A model generated the notes under the pieces. That model saw only the letters and a list, made by a program, of their open reading frames with translations. It searched no databases and had not been told where the DNA came from. A stretch of DNA of 64,000 nt from Pinus tabuliformis (taxonomy: Eukaryota > Streptophyta > Pinopsida > Pinales > Pinaceae): NCBI GenBank assembly GCA_031772625.1, contig CM062816.1, forward strand, positions 1,669,523,058 through 1,669,587,057. Reading direction: 5' to 3'. Position 1 is the first letter of the stretch. Each line of letters starts with the position of its first letter. Made by a program: the position numbers and the translations under genes. This document shows positions 44,072-56,694 of the stretch, piece by piece.

Positions 44072-47000
44072 CCATCCGTCCCAGATAATGTCACCAATTG
44101 GCATGTGTTCAATCATGATGAAGATATCTTGAATTTCTTAACATCTGATAAATCTTATGAAGACCAAATCATCGATGAAAGTGATCATGATCTAGAATTA
44201 AAGCAGAAACTCAATGAAAACCCTATTCCTAAATCTGTGGTTAAATTGGAAGATCTGTATGATATTAATGATAGATTCAAAAAGGTCACTAATTCAAAAC
44301 TTCAAAGTTCAACTTAAATTTTTGAATTATTAAATCTTGGTACCGATGACAAACCACAAAATGTCAATCTAGGACTTGGACTTTCACCTGATGAAAGATT
44401 CTCCTTCATCAGATTATTTAAAAAATGCAAAGGTATTTTTGCTTGGAATTATGATGATCTAAAAACTTATGATGCCTCAATTATTCAACATACAATTCCA
44501 ATGATTTCTAATGAGAAACATGTACAATAGAAATTAAGGAAAATTCACCCCAATCTTGAGAGTCAAATCAAATTAGAGTTGAATAAACTCCTTAAAGCCA
44601 AAATAATTTTTCTTGTCATACATTTGAAATGGGTCTCAAATTTGGTACCTGTCAGGAAAAAGAATGGAGATATTAGGATTTGTATATATTTTAGAAGTCT
44701 CAACAGAGCATGTCAGAAAGATAATCTCCCATTACCACCAATGGAGCAGATACTTCAATTAGTAGCTGGCTCAGAATTAATGTCTTTTCTTGATGGTTTT
44801 TTAGGATATAATTAGATCCTGGTACATCCAATTGATAGATTAAAGATTACATTCAGAACCAAATGGGGAACATACGCTTATCAAAAAATGCCTTTAGGTT
44901 TGATAAATGTTGGAGCTACTTTCCAACAAGCCATGGACATAGCTTTCAAAGGTTTGATCAATAAAATGGTCATTGTTTACATGGATGACATAATTGTCTA
45001 TTCTAAGAAAAAGAGCAACCATTTGTATGATTTAAAGCAAATCTTTGAACGTTGCAAAAAGTATGGGATATCCTTAAATCCTAAGAAATAATTCTTTGCT
45101 CTTAATGAAGGTAAACTCTTAGGGTTTATCGTATCCAAAAATGGCATATACATTGATCCTAATAGGATAAAGGAGATTTATGATATCCCTTTACCACATA
45201 ATAAGAAATCTATGCAACCATTCTTGGGAAAAATAAATTTTGTAAAAAGATTTGTTCCTGATTTTTCTCATATTGTTCTATCCTTGTAATCCATAATTAA
45301 GAAAAATTTAGTGTTCAAATGGGGACATAACGAAAGAGAAGCTTTTGACTCAATCAAACAAGCAATCATTAATTCTCCTACATTGAATACTCCTAATTTT
45401 TCTAATCATTTTATTTTGTATACTTTAGCCACTCAATCATCTTATGCTGTTGTTTTAACACAAATCAATGATCAGTGGGTGGAAGCACCCATATCTTTCT
45501 TTAGTTCCAATTTGCAAGGTGCTGAGCTTAATTATTCAGAGGTCGAGAAACAAGCCTTCGATGTATTTAAGTCTGTTAAACATTTTAGACTTTTCCTCCT
45601 AAAAACACATACAAAAGTGATAGCCCCATTCTCTGTAGTGAGGCAATTGCTAATTCAAAGAGAAGTAGGAGAGAAAAGAGCTAATTGGGTAATAGCTTTA
45701 CAAGAATATGAAATTTATATTAGTGAAGTGAAAATTATTAGAGGACAATGTTTTTGCAGGTTACTCGCAGGAGCTTCCAATATACCAAATCATGAAGATT
45801 CAGGGAGTACTGCACAAGTAAATGAGATAAGTATGATTGATTCTGAATCTCAATATGTTGATCCAATTTTATATTTGAAAAATGGATATGCTCCCCCTGA
45901 ATTCAGCTACGAAAACAAATGTGACCTAAGGTTAAAATCCAAGCACTATGAAATCATTGATAACGTGTTATTTAGGAGAAATTATGATTTTTTTTTGTTA
46001 ATATGCCTTGAAAAATCTGAAGCAAAAATGGTTTTACAGGAACTCCATGATGGCCCAGCTGGTGGACACTTTGGAGGAGACACTACAGCACACAAAATAC
46101 TGCATGTTGGGTATTATTGGCCAACTTTGTTCAAATATACCCATGACTATGTGAGGAAATGTAAGATATGCCAAACTGCTAGTGGGAGACAAAGGAAACC
46201 AGCCTTTCCTTTACAACCAGTTAACATTGAGCAACCATTTGAGCAGTGGGGGCTTGATATTATAGGAGAGATTGTTCCTCATTCTTCCAAGCAGCATAGA
46301 TACATCCTTACAGCCACGGACTACTTCACTAAGTGGGTAGAATAAATTCCATTAAAGGTAGCAAATTCTGATGCGATTATTGAATTTATTGATCATTTCA
46401 TCATCACCAGGTTTGGTTTACCTAATGCGCTTATCTTTGACAATGCATCTTATTTTTCTAGAAATAGTATAGTCGAATTTTCTCTTAAGAGAGGTTTTAA
46501 GTTAAAATACTCTGCAAATTACTATCCCCAAGGAAATGGCTTAGCAAAGTCAAATAAAAAAAATCTCATCAGGATTATTAAAAGAATTGTTGATCAAAGC
46601 CAAAAGAATTGGCATAAATCTTTAATATTCGCACTATGGGTAGATCGTATAACTCAAAAGGCCTCAATAGGTACTTCTCCTTTTAACTTAGTGTATGGGA
46701 AAGAAGTTGTTATTCCACCAAATCTAGCCCTCCCATCACTAGCCCTAGTACAATTCATTGAAGAAACTCCTTCTTCCTCTATTCAATTAAGGTTTGATCA
46801 AAATATTAAATTAGATGAGGAAGGAGAAAAAGCCAAGATTACTCATGCTAAACATCAGAAAGTCATTAAATCCTCTTTTGATGCAAGTTCAGCCGGCTCA
46901 AAAACATTATAGATTGGTGATCTCGTTTTGAAATGGGACAAGGCACATGAAGAAAAAGGTAAGCATACAAAATTTCAAAAGATGTGCCTTGGACCATTCC

Positions 47001-47106
47001 AGATTGTTGAAAAGATAGGCTCATCAAAATTTCTACTACAAGACTTAACAAGAAAGAGAGATTATCTTCGTGTGAATGGTCTTATCCTAAAGAAATTTGT
47101 TCCCTA
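44072..47106 (+). pseudogene. TE-5 pol: linker, RT, degenerate RNase H, integrase
   Basis: Frame 2 throughout. RT has LVPVRKKNGDIRICI, LDGFLGYN and YMDD (44978-44989), with stops at 44528, 44813 and 45089. The RNase H after RT (45311-45770) reads ILYTLATQSS where an Asp is expected, and the TDH motif is gone. Integrase (46000-47106) has GGHFGGDTTAHKIL, CKICQ, LDIIGEI and IFDNASYF, but the catalytic Glu is Lys (46547-46549). Stops at 46343 and 46910. It ends FVP at 47106. The GPF motif is LGPFQIVEKIG. Confidence 0.92.
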
Positions 47107-48161
47107 AGGAGGTAACCCCTTCTTATCTGTACATATTTTTCTATGAAAATTTTGATTTCTTTCATAAATAATGTTCTAAATAGTATACCATTGTCTTTTT
47201 ACTATTGAAATCTCTTTGAAAATATATTGTAAATATCCACTTTTAGAAAGTAGAAACTTTCAAGGAAATGATTACAGTTTTGGAAATTAGATAAACATCA
47301 TAAAACTCTGAGATGTTCTTTGAAATTGTGAAATCTTTCAAACCTGGAAAACATAGTGAATCATTTTAAGTTTTATCAGTTGAGAAAGGTTATTTTAAAA
47401 AAAGTAAAGACTTTCTACAACTAAGCATCTACATCTCTATAATTGTCATCCAATAACTCTTAAGGAGTCAAAGATTCACCCCATCCACTAGGTTTATGAT
47501 TTTTTAGAGTGTAATTCTAAAATATATCTGACTTAAAAGATAAGAGGTCTCATTATGAGCCTGCTTACCATGATCATAGGGAACTAATTAAACTGACATT
47601 ACCAATACTGCATACCAAAACAGGGTAATGGCTTATAATCATAAGACAAGGGGTCTCATTACGAGCCAACTTGTTCAGTTCAATTACAACCAGTGAATGG
47701 CATTGTCATCTTCTGGCTCCCAAACCAGGGCAATGGCTTTTATCCAATAAAAATAAAAAATATATCTTTCTGAATTTATCTTTAAAAGATTATACTCTTA
47801 GATGGATGGGATAATGAATAATTGATGGTTAAAAGGTAACCCTGTAGAGACTATAGACGTTTGCTAGCAGCAGTGGCACTACCTGTGACAAAAGAGTAAA
47901 TTCAAAAGCTAAGTTGGAGGAACCCCCTACTTTATCTTTAACAACCAATCAAGGCTTGAAGAAACCAAAAATGTTTTCATTTATAATAAGGGTTTGTAAA
48001 ATAAATTGCAAAATTGATCAATTTTTCTTATTCAGAGTAATTTTATTTATATAACTAATTTCAAAATAGTTTCCTTTTCCTCAATTGTTTGTACTTGAGA
48101 AAGTGTTATAAATTTCATCATTTTATTCAAAGATAATTGGTTCTTTCAGTGAATCGCCAAT
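47107..48161 (+). other. TE-5 3' untranslated spacer with a diverged direct repeat
   Basis: There is no ORF. Two related segments of about 90 bp (47546-47634 and 47652-47738) both open with GGTCTCATTAYGAGCC and close with CARGGYAATGGCTT; the opening contains CTCAT-T-ATGAG, a small inverted repeat. No purine tract is seen immediately before the LTR at 48162. Confidence 0.6.
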
Positions 48162-49226
48162 TGTTGTGCTATACAACAAACCCCCCCCCCCATTTCAATT
48201 TTTTCTTAATCTTATTCTAAGATGCTAAATAGGAAATAGGGTCCCTTTAGTTTGTGAAAAGAAATAAAACCTTTACATAGAAATAAATTTCTTCATTTCT
48301 TGCTTTTTAAATAAAAAGTTCTTCAAAAAACTTTCTAAAAAAATCAAACATCGCAAATTGCATTCGCTTAAGGCTAAGGTACATTCAATCCAAATATTCA
48401 TGTTGCGATGCGAAGTTACCGCAAAATTTTTAATTGTAGAGCTTCTTAAAACAATCCATTGACAAACATGCGATGCGATAAAACTATCGCATATCGCATA
48501 TCGCTGATTCCAAAAAATATGTTTTAACGGTCCGTTGAAACTTTGCAATGCGATATGATTCTCTCATTCCGCATACCCTGAAAACCAAAAGAAACTAGCC
48601 CCGAAACTTGCGATGTGATATATGTCTATCGCATATCGCAATCCCAGCAGAAACAAGTGAAGCTCACCTCGGGGACATGCGATATGATGTTAATAATAAT
48701 AAAGTGGTTCGATAATAATAAAGGGAAAACATGATCCGGGCAAGTTAAATGAGGAATTTCCCAACTCTATATGCCAAGTCATCACTTATCGCAATCGCAG
48801 AAATTTGAAAGACTCTTAGAACATGGCACTTATAACTCCCGACATGCGATATGTGATTGCTCTTTAAATATTAAAATAATATATTGCAATCACTCATCGC
48901 AAAACTAGAAATTTTATGGCACACATTCTAATAGAACCTTGGAAACCTATGATGCGATCTATTCATTGAGCATTAAAGTTTCACGTCGTTGGTTATGGAA
49001 AAATATTAAAAACAGTTATGACTGTGGTCCTTCAAGATTTCATCCTTTGTGTTAATATCAATTTACAATACGAAATCTTTCGCATCAAACGTTCATGCTC
49101 CAATTTTTGTCTGTACTAATCTCAACACTATCTTTACAAGCTTTAGCTGCTCTAAAATGGTTTAGCCTATCGCTATCCTCTGTTTCATTTTTTCAGTTTG
49201 AATTTGGAAGGATGTAGCCAGCCAAA

Positions 49227-52142
49227 ATGTCAAAGAAAGCTCGAAAGACAAAAGTTCCCCCTGCAGTGGCGGAAGGACTGGAAAAAATTGTGTTGATCTT
49301 GGATACTACATGTCAAGATTGTGGGAAAATTTCATGGGAATGCATATGTGATATGTTAGAAATTTAAAAGCCAAAGGTAACGAAAGGACATGCAACAGTT
49401 GATGGACCTGCAGAGTCAGAAAACACACTTGGTGATTTAGCCGACTCTTTTCTTCATCGAATAAAGGCCCGCCCAAAGGTTTTGCCATATAATAATATGG
49501 TAAAATGGGTAATTGAAAGCATCAATATATCGAACAGGACACTCTTCACAGCTGACGAAAGAATGTTTGGATCCTTCAAGCCTGAAGACTTCAAGAAAAT
49601 GTATCATTTTCCAGAGCCCCATAAGTACTACAATAAATCATTCCTTGAAGCTTTCTCGAAGGAAAATCAAATGGAGTCAGACCCCATCAAACAATGGAGA
49701 CACTTCCCTAAAAAACACAAGCACGAATCATCCAGTATGTATTTTTTGGACTCCCTAGTGTCTCCATATTGTTATGTTGCCCCAATGATGTGTAGACTAT
49801 TTGGAAGCTCCCATACTGCTAAGTTTTCCATTGAAATGGTTCCATTAATAGAAGCAACATTGAACTCTTTTGTGATGGATTGGGCTAATATCCTATAAGA
49901 TAAAATGGCCATCCAAATACTTAATTATAGGAAAAACAGGTATGTTTCCACCCAATTTGTTCCCCCATTTTATATGAGTGCCTATATAGTCAATACCATT
50001 TGTTTCAATTCTGATTTTCCCAGAATGGGATGGAAGTGGACTATCCAGGACCCAACCCCTATCCATGTTTACCATAAATTCCTGTGGAAGACCCAATATA
50101 AGAAGCATTTCTACAAAATTTGTCATGGTTTCATCCTACCCATTTATCAGGCCATTTTTAATAGACTAGCTCCTCGGCTGTCTGAGGAGGCCAGTATTGA
50201 TTTAACTTCAATTGGCAGTTGGTTTAGGGAAGAAATGTTCACATACATTAGGGTTTTTGGTAGCATTACCGACCCACATGTCCTTCCTCTTTATGTCCCA
50301 AACAAACTATTGGATAGGGAAATAGCATATTGAACAGTTGAAAAAAGGGCTTACTAAAAATCTCAAAGACGTCAAGAAATAGTTATGGTCTGCCTTTCCT
50401 GTTTGTTGCGGCATCTATTCATTGCATGAGTATAAAAATGCCCAAATTGAAGCCGAGAAAAAAAAGGGCTTGAACCTAGTTGTCATTCCCAAAAGACAGT
50501 ATGACCTGAATAAAGTTGCTTTTAATTTTATTGCTCAGGTAAAGGTTAAACAATTCATCCATGAGGACGATGAATTCGATGACTTATTTACATCAGCAGA
50601 CACATTCACACAAGAAAGCCACCTGGAAAAAATCAAGCTGGAATCAGAAAAAATGGACCAATTCATTCAATACAGGATGCAAAGGCTTCAAACAGTACCA
50701 CTGGACTTATTGAATATTGCACTAGTCATCCAGCAGAGCAAAGCACAAAGCAGGATATACAAAAAACTTCTGGTGCAACTGAGACAAGCGAAAAGGCAAG
50801 TGAATAGTTAGACACAGATATCCACATTGATCCAATATTGATCAAAGAATGGTAACAGTTTGATCAATAGCTCAAAGGTCAAAGTGATACCCAAAATGTT
50901 ATCACACTAGGATCCCCCTTAAGACAACAGCCCATGATTCATGATCCTGTGATTGAAAAACCATCCAGCAAGGACTCAGCTCTAAAAGAAATCGAGATAA
51001 TCCCTGAGTATCCTTCATCAGAGATTACACTGAGCATTGAAGAAATTCCACCTTTGGATGTGTTTTATAGCCCTAAACACAGAGTTGTAGTCAAAAGGCA
51101 AAGGAAAAAGAGAAATATAGACCAAGCATCAACAACAGTTCCTCAAGATGAATCCATGAATGTCATCTAGAAAGACTCAGAAGTCAATCCCTCTAAGGAC
51201 TTGACCAAATTATCTCAGTTTGCAGGAGCGTATACAGCTGCCATGATAGATAAAGCAATTGACGTTAATCAATTGGTCAAGGAAAAAGATCAAAAGATTA
51301 AACAACTTGAAGAATAGTTAATGGTGGAAAAACAGAGGATTGATCAGCAAGCTATTGAAAGACAACAACAGATATCTCAGGAGTTCGAACAGCTAAAACT
51401 TGCATATCATGAAGAGATGAAGTCTAAGGATGAGCAAATAAAGTAGCTACAACTCTCAATGGAACAATTCAAAGACAATCCCAAAGTTGAAGAGTTTATA
51501 AAGGAAGCCTTACAAATAAATAATTTCTTATCTCAACAGCTAACCCAACTCTGCCAAAAGATGCCTCACATTTATCCACTATGTATCAAAACCAACGCAA
51601 TGATAGATCAAGCGGTCAATTCCAAGTTCGAATTCGAGGATGCAGATGAAAAAATCACAGGTTACATCTCTTTGAAAAACACAGAAAAGGCAAGGGCTAC
51701 TAAATTGTCGGTAATTGAAGAATCTCATAAAGAGATATTATTTTTAGAATGGGAGACACAGATGATCAAAGTAGAAAGAGCTACTTCAAGGGCCAGGGCA
51801 GTGATGAATAATATCATTGAGTTGATAAAAGATAACTTACACAACGCCAATTTAATTTTTGAGTGTTCCCAAGAAAGCCTTCCAAAAGAAAAAGTGTTGG
51901 AAAAACAATGGAAGAAAGATTTGAATATGAGAGAGGAGCAACTCAAAAAATTAAAAAGCCTCATTTGGGATACACATTGGTTCTATTTAGTCAAACCACA
52001 TAGCCAACAAATGACAATCAAATGTCTTGCTGATGCAGTCGATCGCATGATGCCAGAACTCTCGGATGTAGTATACACAGGTCAGTTACATGCTAGGATG
52101 AGTCATCTACCAGAGATCCAAACTATGCTCGAGATTTGTTAG
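49227..52142 (+). pseudogene. TE-5 accessory ORF, copy 2 (in the 3' LTR)
   Basis: This has the same gene plan as copy 1 from ATG 49227. Copy 1's first in-frame ATG (37227) is matched by a stop here, which supports the second ATG as start. Stops include 49365, 49896 and 50331, and a shift near 50350 is later reversed. The C-terminal third (51459-52142, 227 codons) is open and undamaged, unlike copy 1. The basic patch is KRQRKKR. In the genomic RNA this copy, in the 3' U3, would be the one transcribed. Confidence 0.75.
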
Positions 52143-52288
52143 TTAAAGCCATAGGAGGAAGAATAGATGCAATGCATCTTTTCAAAAGTTATCGCAATTC
52201 TATTTTTAACATGAAATCCCATATTTTGGGAAAGGTTGTTCCAACCACCCTAAGCACTTTTTACGAACAGTTTGTTTTTTATTTTTGC

Positions 52289-52323
52289 TATAAAGACCCT
52301 TTCATGTCATTTTAGAAAGGGTC
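52289..52323 (+). promoter_or_regulatory. TE-5 TATA box and stem-loop, second copy
   Basis: TATAAAG at 52289-52295, then GACCCTTTC and GAAAGGGTC with the same 11-nt loop as at 40305-40339. Confidence 0.65.
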
Positions 52324-52667
52324 CTGAAATTGTATCAAATTAGATTGAAGAAGATAGCATTTCTGCACTTCTTACTTTACTTTTTGAGAAAACAGGGATC
52401 AAGGTTCAAACTTGTTGTAAATGGATTTCAGGAGGACTTGCATTTTTGCATGTTTTTGAAGTTTTCATAATAAGAAGAGCAAACCAGACTGTTACTTTCG
52501 TAAGAGGATTCAAATACATATGGTACTTTTATCAATGTCTTTTGTTTCATGTTATGTAATTAAACAATCTTTTGATTCGATTGTTGTTATATGTGAATGT
52601 TCATACAATTCTGCATTATATCACTTTTGAATAAGTTGGAATTGATATGATCTGAATCAAAGTTGAA

Positions 52668-55600
52668 TTGGAAACCTACGATGCGATCTATTCATTGAGC
52701 ATTAAAGTTTCACGTCGTTGGTTACAACATAACATTAAAAACAATTATGACTATGGTCCTTCAAGATTTCATCCTTCGTGTTAATATCAATTTAAAATCT
52801 GAAATCTTTCGCATCAAATGCTCCTGCCCCTATTTTCGTCTGTACTAATCTCAACACTATCTTTACAAGCTTTAGCTACTTTGAAATGGTTTAGCCTATC
52901 GTTGTCCTTTGTTCCATTTTTGCAGTTTGAATTTAGAAGTATGCAGCCAACCAAAATGTCAAAGAAAGCTCAAAAGACAAAGGTTCCCCCTGTAGTGGCC
53001 GAAGGACTAGGAAAAAATTGTGTTGATCTCGGATACCACATGTCAATATTGTGGGAAAATTTCATGGGAAGGAGTATATGATATGTTAGAAATTGAAAAT
53101 TCGAAGGTAATGGAAAGACATGCAACCGCTGATGGACCTGCAGAATCAGAAAACAAACTTGGTGATTTAGCCGACTCTTTTCTTCATCTAATAGTGGCCT
53201 GCCCAAAGGTTTTGCCATATAATGATATGGTAAAATGGATAACTGAAAGCATCAATATAACGGATAGGATGCTCTTCACAGCTGATGGAAAAATGTTTGG
53301 ATCCTTCAAGCTTGAAGACTTCAAGAAAATGTATCATTTGCCAGAGCCCCAGAAGTACTACAATAAATCATTCCTTGAAGCTTTCTCGAAGGAAAATCAA
53401 ATAGAGTCGAACCCCATCAGACAATGGAGACACTTCCCTAACAAACACAAAAACGAATCATCCGGTATGTATTCTTTGGACTCCCTAGCGTCTCCATATT
53501 GTTATGCTGCCGCAATGATGTGTAGACTATTTGGAAGCTCCAATACTGCTAAGTTTTCCATTGAAATGGTTCCATTAATAGAAGCAACATTGAACTCTTT
53601 TGTGATGGATTGGGCTAATATCCTATCAGATAAAATGGCCATCCAAATACTTGATTATAGGAAAAATAGGTATGTTTCCACTCGATTTGTTCCCCCATCT
53701 TATATGAGTGCCTATATAGTCAATACTATTTGTTTCAATTATGATTTTCCCATAATGGGATGGAAGTTGACTATCTAGGACCCAACACCTATCCATGTTT
53801 ACCATAAATTTATGTGGAAGACCCAATATAAGAAGCATTTCTACAAAATTTGTCATGGTTTGATCCTACCCATTCATCAGGCCATTTTTAATAGACCAGC
53901 TCCTTGGATGTTTGAGGAGGCCAATATTGATTTAACTTCAATAGGTTGTTGGTTTGGGGAAGAAATGTTCACATACATTAGGGTTTTTGGTAGCATTATC
54001 AACTCGCATGTCCTTCCTCTTTATGTCCCAGACAAACTATTAGATAGGGAGATAGCCTATCAAATAGTTGAAAAAAGGGCTTAAGAAAAATCTCAAAGAC
54101 GCCAAGAAACAATTATGGCATGCCTTCCCTATTCGTTGCAGCATCTATTCATTGCATGACTATAAACATGCCCAAATTGAAGCCGAGAAAACAAAGGGTT
54201 TGAACCTAGTTGTTATTCGCAAAAGATAGTATGACCCAAATAAAGTTTCTTTTAATTTTACTACTCAGGTAAAGGTTAAATAATTCATCCATGAGGACGA
54301 TGAATTCGATGACTTATTTACATCAGCAGAGACATTCACACAAGTAAGCCACCTGGAAAAAATCAAGCTGGAATCAGCAAAAATGGACCAATTCATTCAA
54401 TACAGGACGCAAAGGCTTCAGATAGTACCACTGGAATTATTGAATACTACACCATTCATCCAGCAAACAGAGCAAAGCACAGAGCAGGATATATAGAAAA
54501 CTTTTGGTGCAGCTGACACAAGCGAAAAGGCAAGTGAACAGTTAGGCACATATGTCCACATTGATCCAATATTGATCAAAGAATGGGAACAATCTAATCA
54601 ACATATCAAAGGTCAAAGTGATACCCAAAATGTTATCACACTAGGATCCCCCTTAAGACAACAACCCATGATTCATGATCTTGTGATTGAAAAAGCATCC
54701 AGCAAGGACTCAGCTCTAAAAGAAATTGAGATAATCCCTGAGTATCCTTCATCAGAGATTACATTGAGCATTGAGGAAATTCCACCTTTAGATGTGTTTT
54801 ATAGCCCTAAACACAGAGTTTTTGTCAAAAGGCAAAGGAAAAAGAGAAAGATAGACTAAGCATCAGCAACAATTCCTCAAGGTGAATCCATGAATGTCAT
54901 CTGGAAAGACTCAGATGTCAATCCCTCTGAGGACTTGACCAAATTATCTCAGTTTGCATGAGCGTATACAACTGCCATGATAGATAAAGCAACTGAAGTT
55001 AACCAATTGGTCGAGGAAAAAGATCAAAAGATTAAACAACTTGAAGAATAGTTAATGGTGGAAAAATAGAGGATTGATCAGTAGGCTATTGAAAGACAAC
55101 AACAGTTATCTCAGGAGTTTGAATAGCTAAAATCGGCACATCATGAAGAGATGAAATATAAGGACGAGAAAATAAAGCAACTACAACTCTCAATGGAACA
55201 ATTCAAAGACAATCCCAAAGTTGAAGAGTTTATAAAGGAAGCCTTACAAATAAATAATTCCTTATCTCAAGAGCTAACCCAACTCTGCCAAAAGATGTCT
55301 CTCATTTATCCACTATGTATCAAAACCAACACACTGATAGATCAAGCGGTCAATTCTAGGTTGGAATTCGAGGATGCAGATGACAAAATGACAGGTTACA
55401 TCTCTTGGTAAAACACAGAAAATGGAAGGGCTGCTAAATTATTGGTAATTGAAGAATATCATAAGGAGATATTATTTTCAAAATGGGAGACACATCTGAT
55501 CAAAGTAGAAAAAGCTACTTCAAGGGCCGGGCGGTGATGAATAATATCATTGAGTTGATAAATGATAACTTACACAATGCCAATTTAATTTTTGAGTGTT

Positions 55601-55983
55601 CCCCAGAAAGCCTTCCAAAAGCAAAAGTGTTGGAAAAACAATGGAAGCAAGATTTGAATACTAGAGAGGAGCAACTCAAAAAATTAAAAAGCCTCAATTG
55701 GGAGACACATTGGTTCTATTTAGTCAAACTACATAGCCAACAAATGACAATCAAATGTCTTTCTGATGTAGTCGATCCCATAATGCCAGAACTCTCAGAT
55801 GTAGTATACACAGGTCAATTACATGCTAGGATGAGTCATCCGCCAGAGATCCAAACTATGCTCAAGATTTTTCAATTAAAGCTACATGAGGAATAATAGA
55901 TGCAATGCATCTTTTCAAAAGTTATCGCAATTCTATTTTTAACATGAAATCCCATATTTTGGGAAAGGTTATTCCAACCACCC
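52668..55983 (+). repeat. Third TE-5 LTR copy, truncated at both ends
   Basis: It begins at TTGGAAACCTACG, matching position 48935 or so of the second copy, and runs co-linear to CCAACCACCC (55983), where TE-6 is inserted. Shared variants are mixed: some sites group copies 2 and 3, others 1 and 3, so it is not a plain recent duplicate of copy 2. It lacks the first 770 bp of U3, the TATA box and U5. Confidence 0.85.
52956..55896 (+). pseudogene. TE-5 accessory ORF, copy 3
   Basis: The full-length gene plan is present from the conserved ATG at 52956. One extra base near 53012 shifts it to frame 1 (53020-53778). Stops at 53776 and 54082 and several in the coil (54980-55130) follow, with readable segments 54572-54859, 55151-55411 and 55483-55896. 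The basic patch is KRQRKKRKID. It confirms the domain order inferred from copies 1 and 2. Confidence 0.75.
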
Positions 55984-56476
55984 TGTTGGCTAGTTGAATT
56001 GTTTATTGATTAAACGATCAAGTACCACATTAATTTGTCAACCTGGGAAAGTCTTTTATTTCAAAGGCTACCGCGTACTGTATGTACTTAATTTTTAAAA
56101 GCATTAAAGAGCTGTAGTATACACGATTATGTTTCTCACTCTATGTTATAACAGTGCATTGCAAAAGTAAAATGAAAGCAGTTAACTAAGAATACAAATC
56201 TAAAAAAAAGAAGTGATGGATGCTCTGTTAGCAGAGGATCAGGACCCTATCCTCCAGGTAAGGACGTTCAGCACCTGCCCCTGTAACCAGATTGCTAATA
56301 CACACTGCAATTATAATTCACCGGTGAAATATCCTTTTACAGCTTCAAGCAATTAACAAAACAGAGTACCAGCAAAAAGGAAATCATCAGAGGTAATGCT
56401 ACAGAATCCAAAACAGAGTACCAGCAGAAAGAAATTACCAAACACACTTACACACTTGACAGAAAAGTAAATGGGT

Positions 56477-56519
56477 GAATCTTGTGAGGAAGGTGGGCCT
56501 GGTCCCTCTCACAAGATTC
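56477..56519 (-). other. Twelve-bp stem-loop in the TE-6 LTR leader
   Basis: Perfect arms GAATCTTGTGAG (56477-56488) and CTCACAAGATTC (56508-56519) flank a 19-nt loop. It lies about 150-200 nt downstream of the TATA box on the minus strand, so it should be in the RNA leader. A small CTCTG/CAGAG hairpin lies further on at 56223-56236. Confidence 0.7.
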
Positions 56520-56664
56520 CCCAGAACACAAATGCTAGATTAGGTGCTCAGAACAATCTTCTATTCATCTGCCAAAAGATCCAGTTACAATAAAAGTTCA
56601 GAATTTGTTGTTGTCTTTCAAAATTTCCCTTATAGACTGTTTTTCTCCCTTCCTTCTCTAATGT

Positions 56665-56694
56665 AGATGTCTCCTCTTTATAGAGGAGACATCT
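56665..56694 (-). promoter_or_regulatory. TE-6 TATA box inside a perfect 13-bp hairpin
   Basis: Arms AGATGTCTCCTCT (56665-56677) and AGAGGAGACATCT (56682-56694) are perfect complements with loop TTAT. Read on the minus strand, TATAAA (56682-56677) spans the loop and the stem. Confidence 0.8.

Larger units (their letters stand above)
36184..52648 (+). mobile_element. TE-5: Tat-like Ty3 element with giant LTRs holding a gene
   Basis: A 4.5-kb block starting TGTTGTGCTATACAACA occurs at 36184 and again at 48162, on either side of gag, protease, aRNH, RT, RNase H and integrase. The first copy extends to ATAAACA at 41062, directly before a primer-binding site, which fits a 5' LTR of 4,879 bp. The second loses its last 400 bp. 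No purine tract is visible before 48162, the main weakness of this model. TE-5 cuts TE-2's LTR. The right-hand target duplication is lost. Confidence 0.75.
48162..52648 (+). repeat. TE-5 3' LTR (truncated at its right end)
   Basis: It matches 36184-40666 nearly end to end (4,487 versus 4,483 bp), with scattered substitutions. It includes aORF copy 2, the TATA box at 52289 and the adjoining stem-loop. The final 400 bp (U5) is replaced by 19 bp of unplaced sequence (52649-52667) and then the third copy. Confidence 0.8.
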
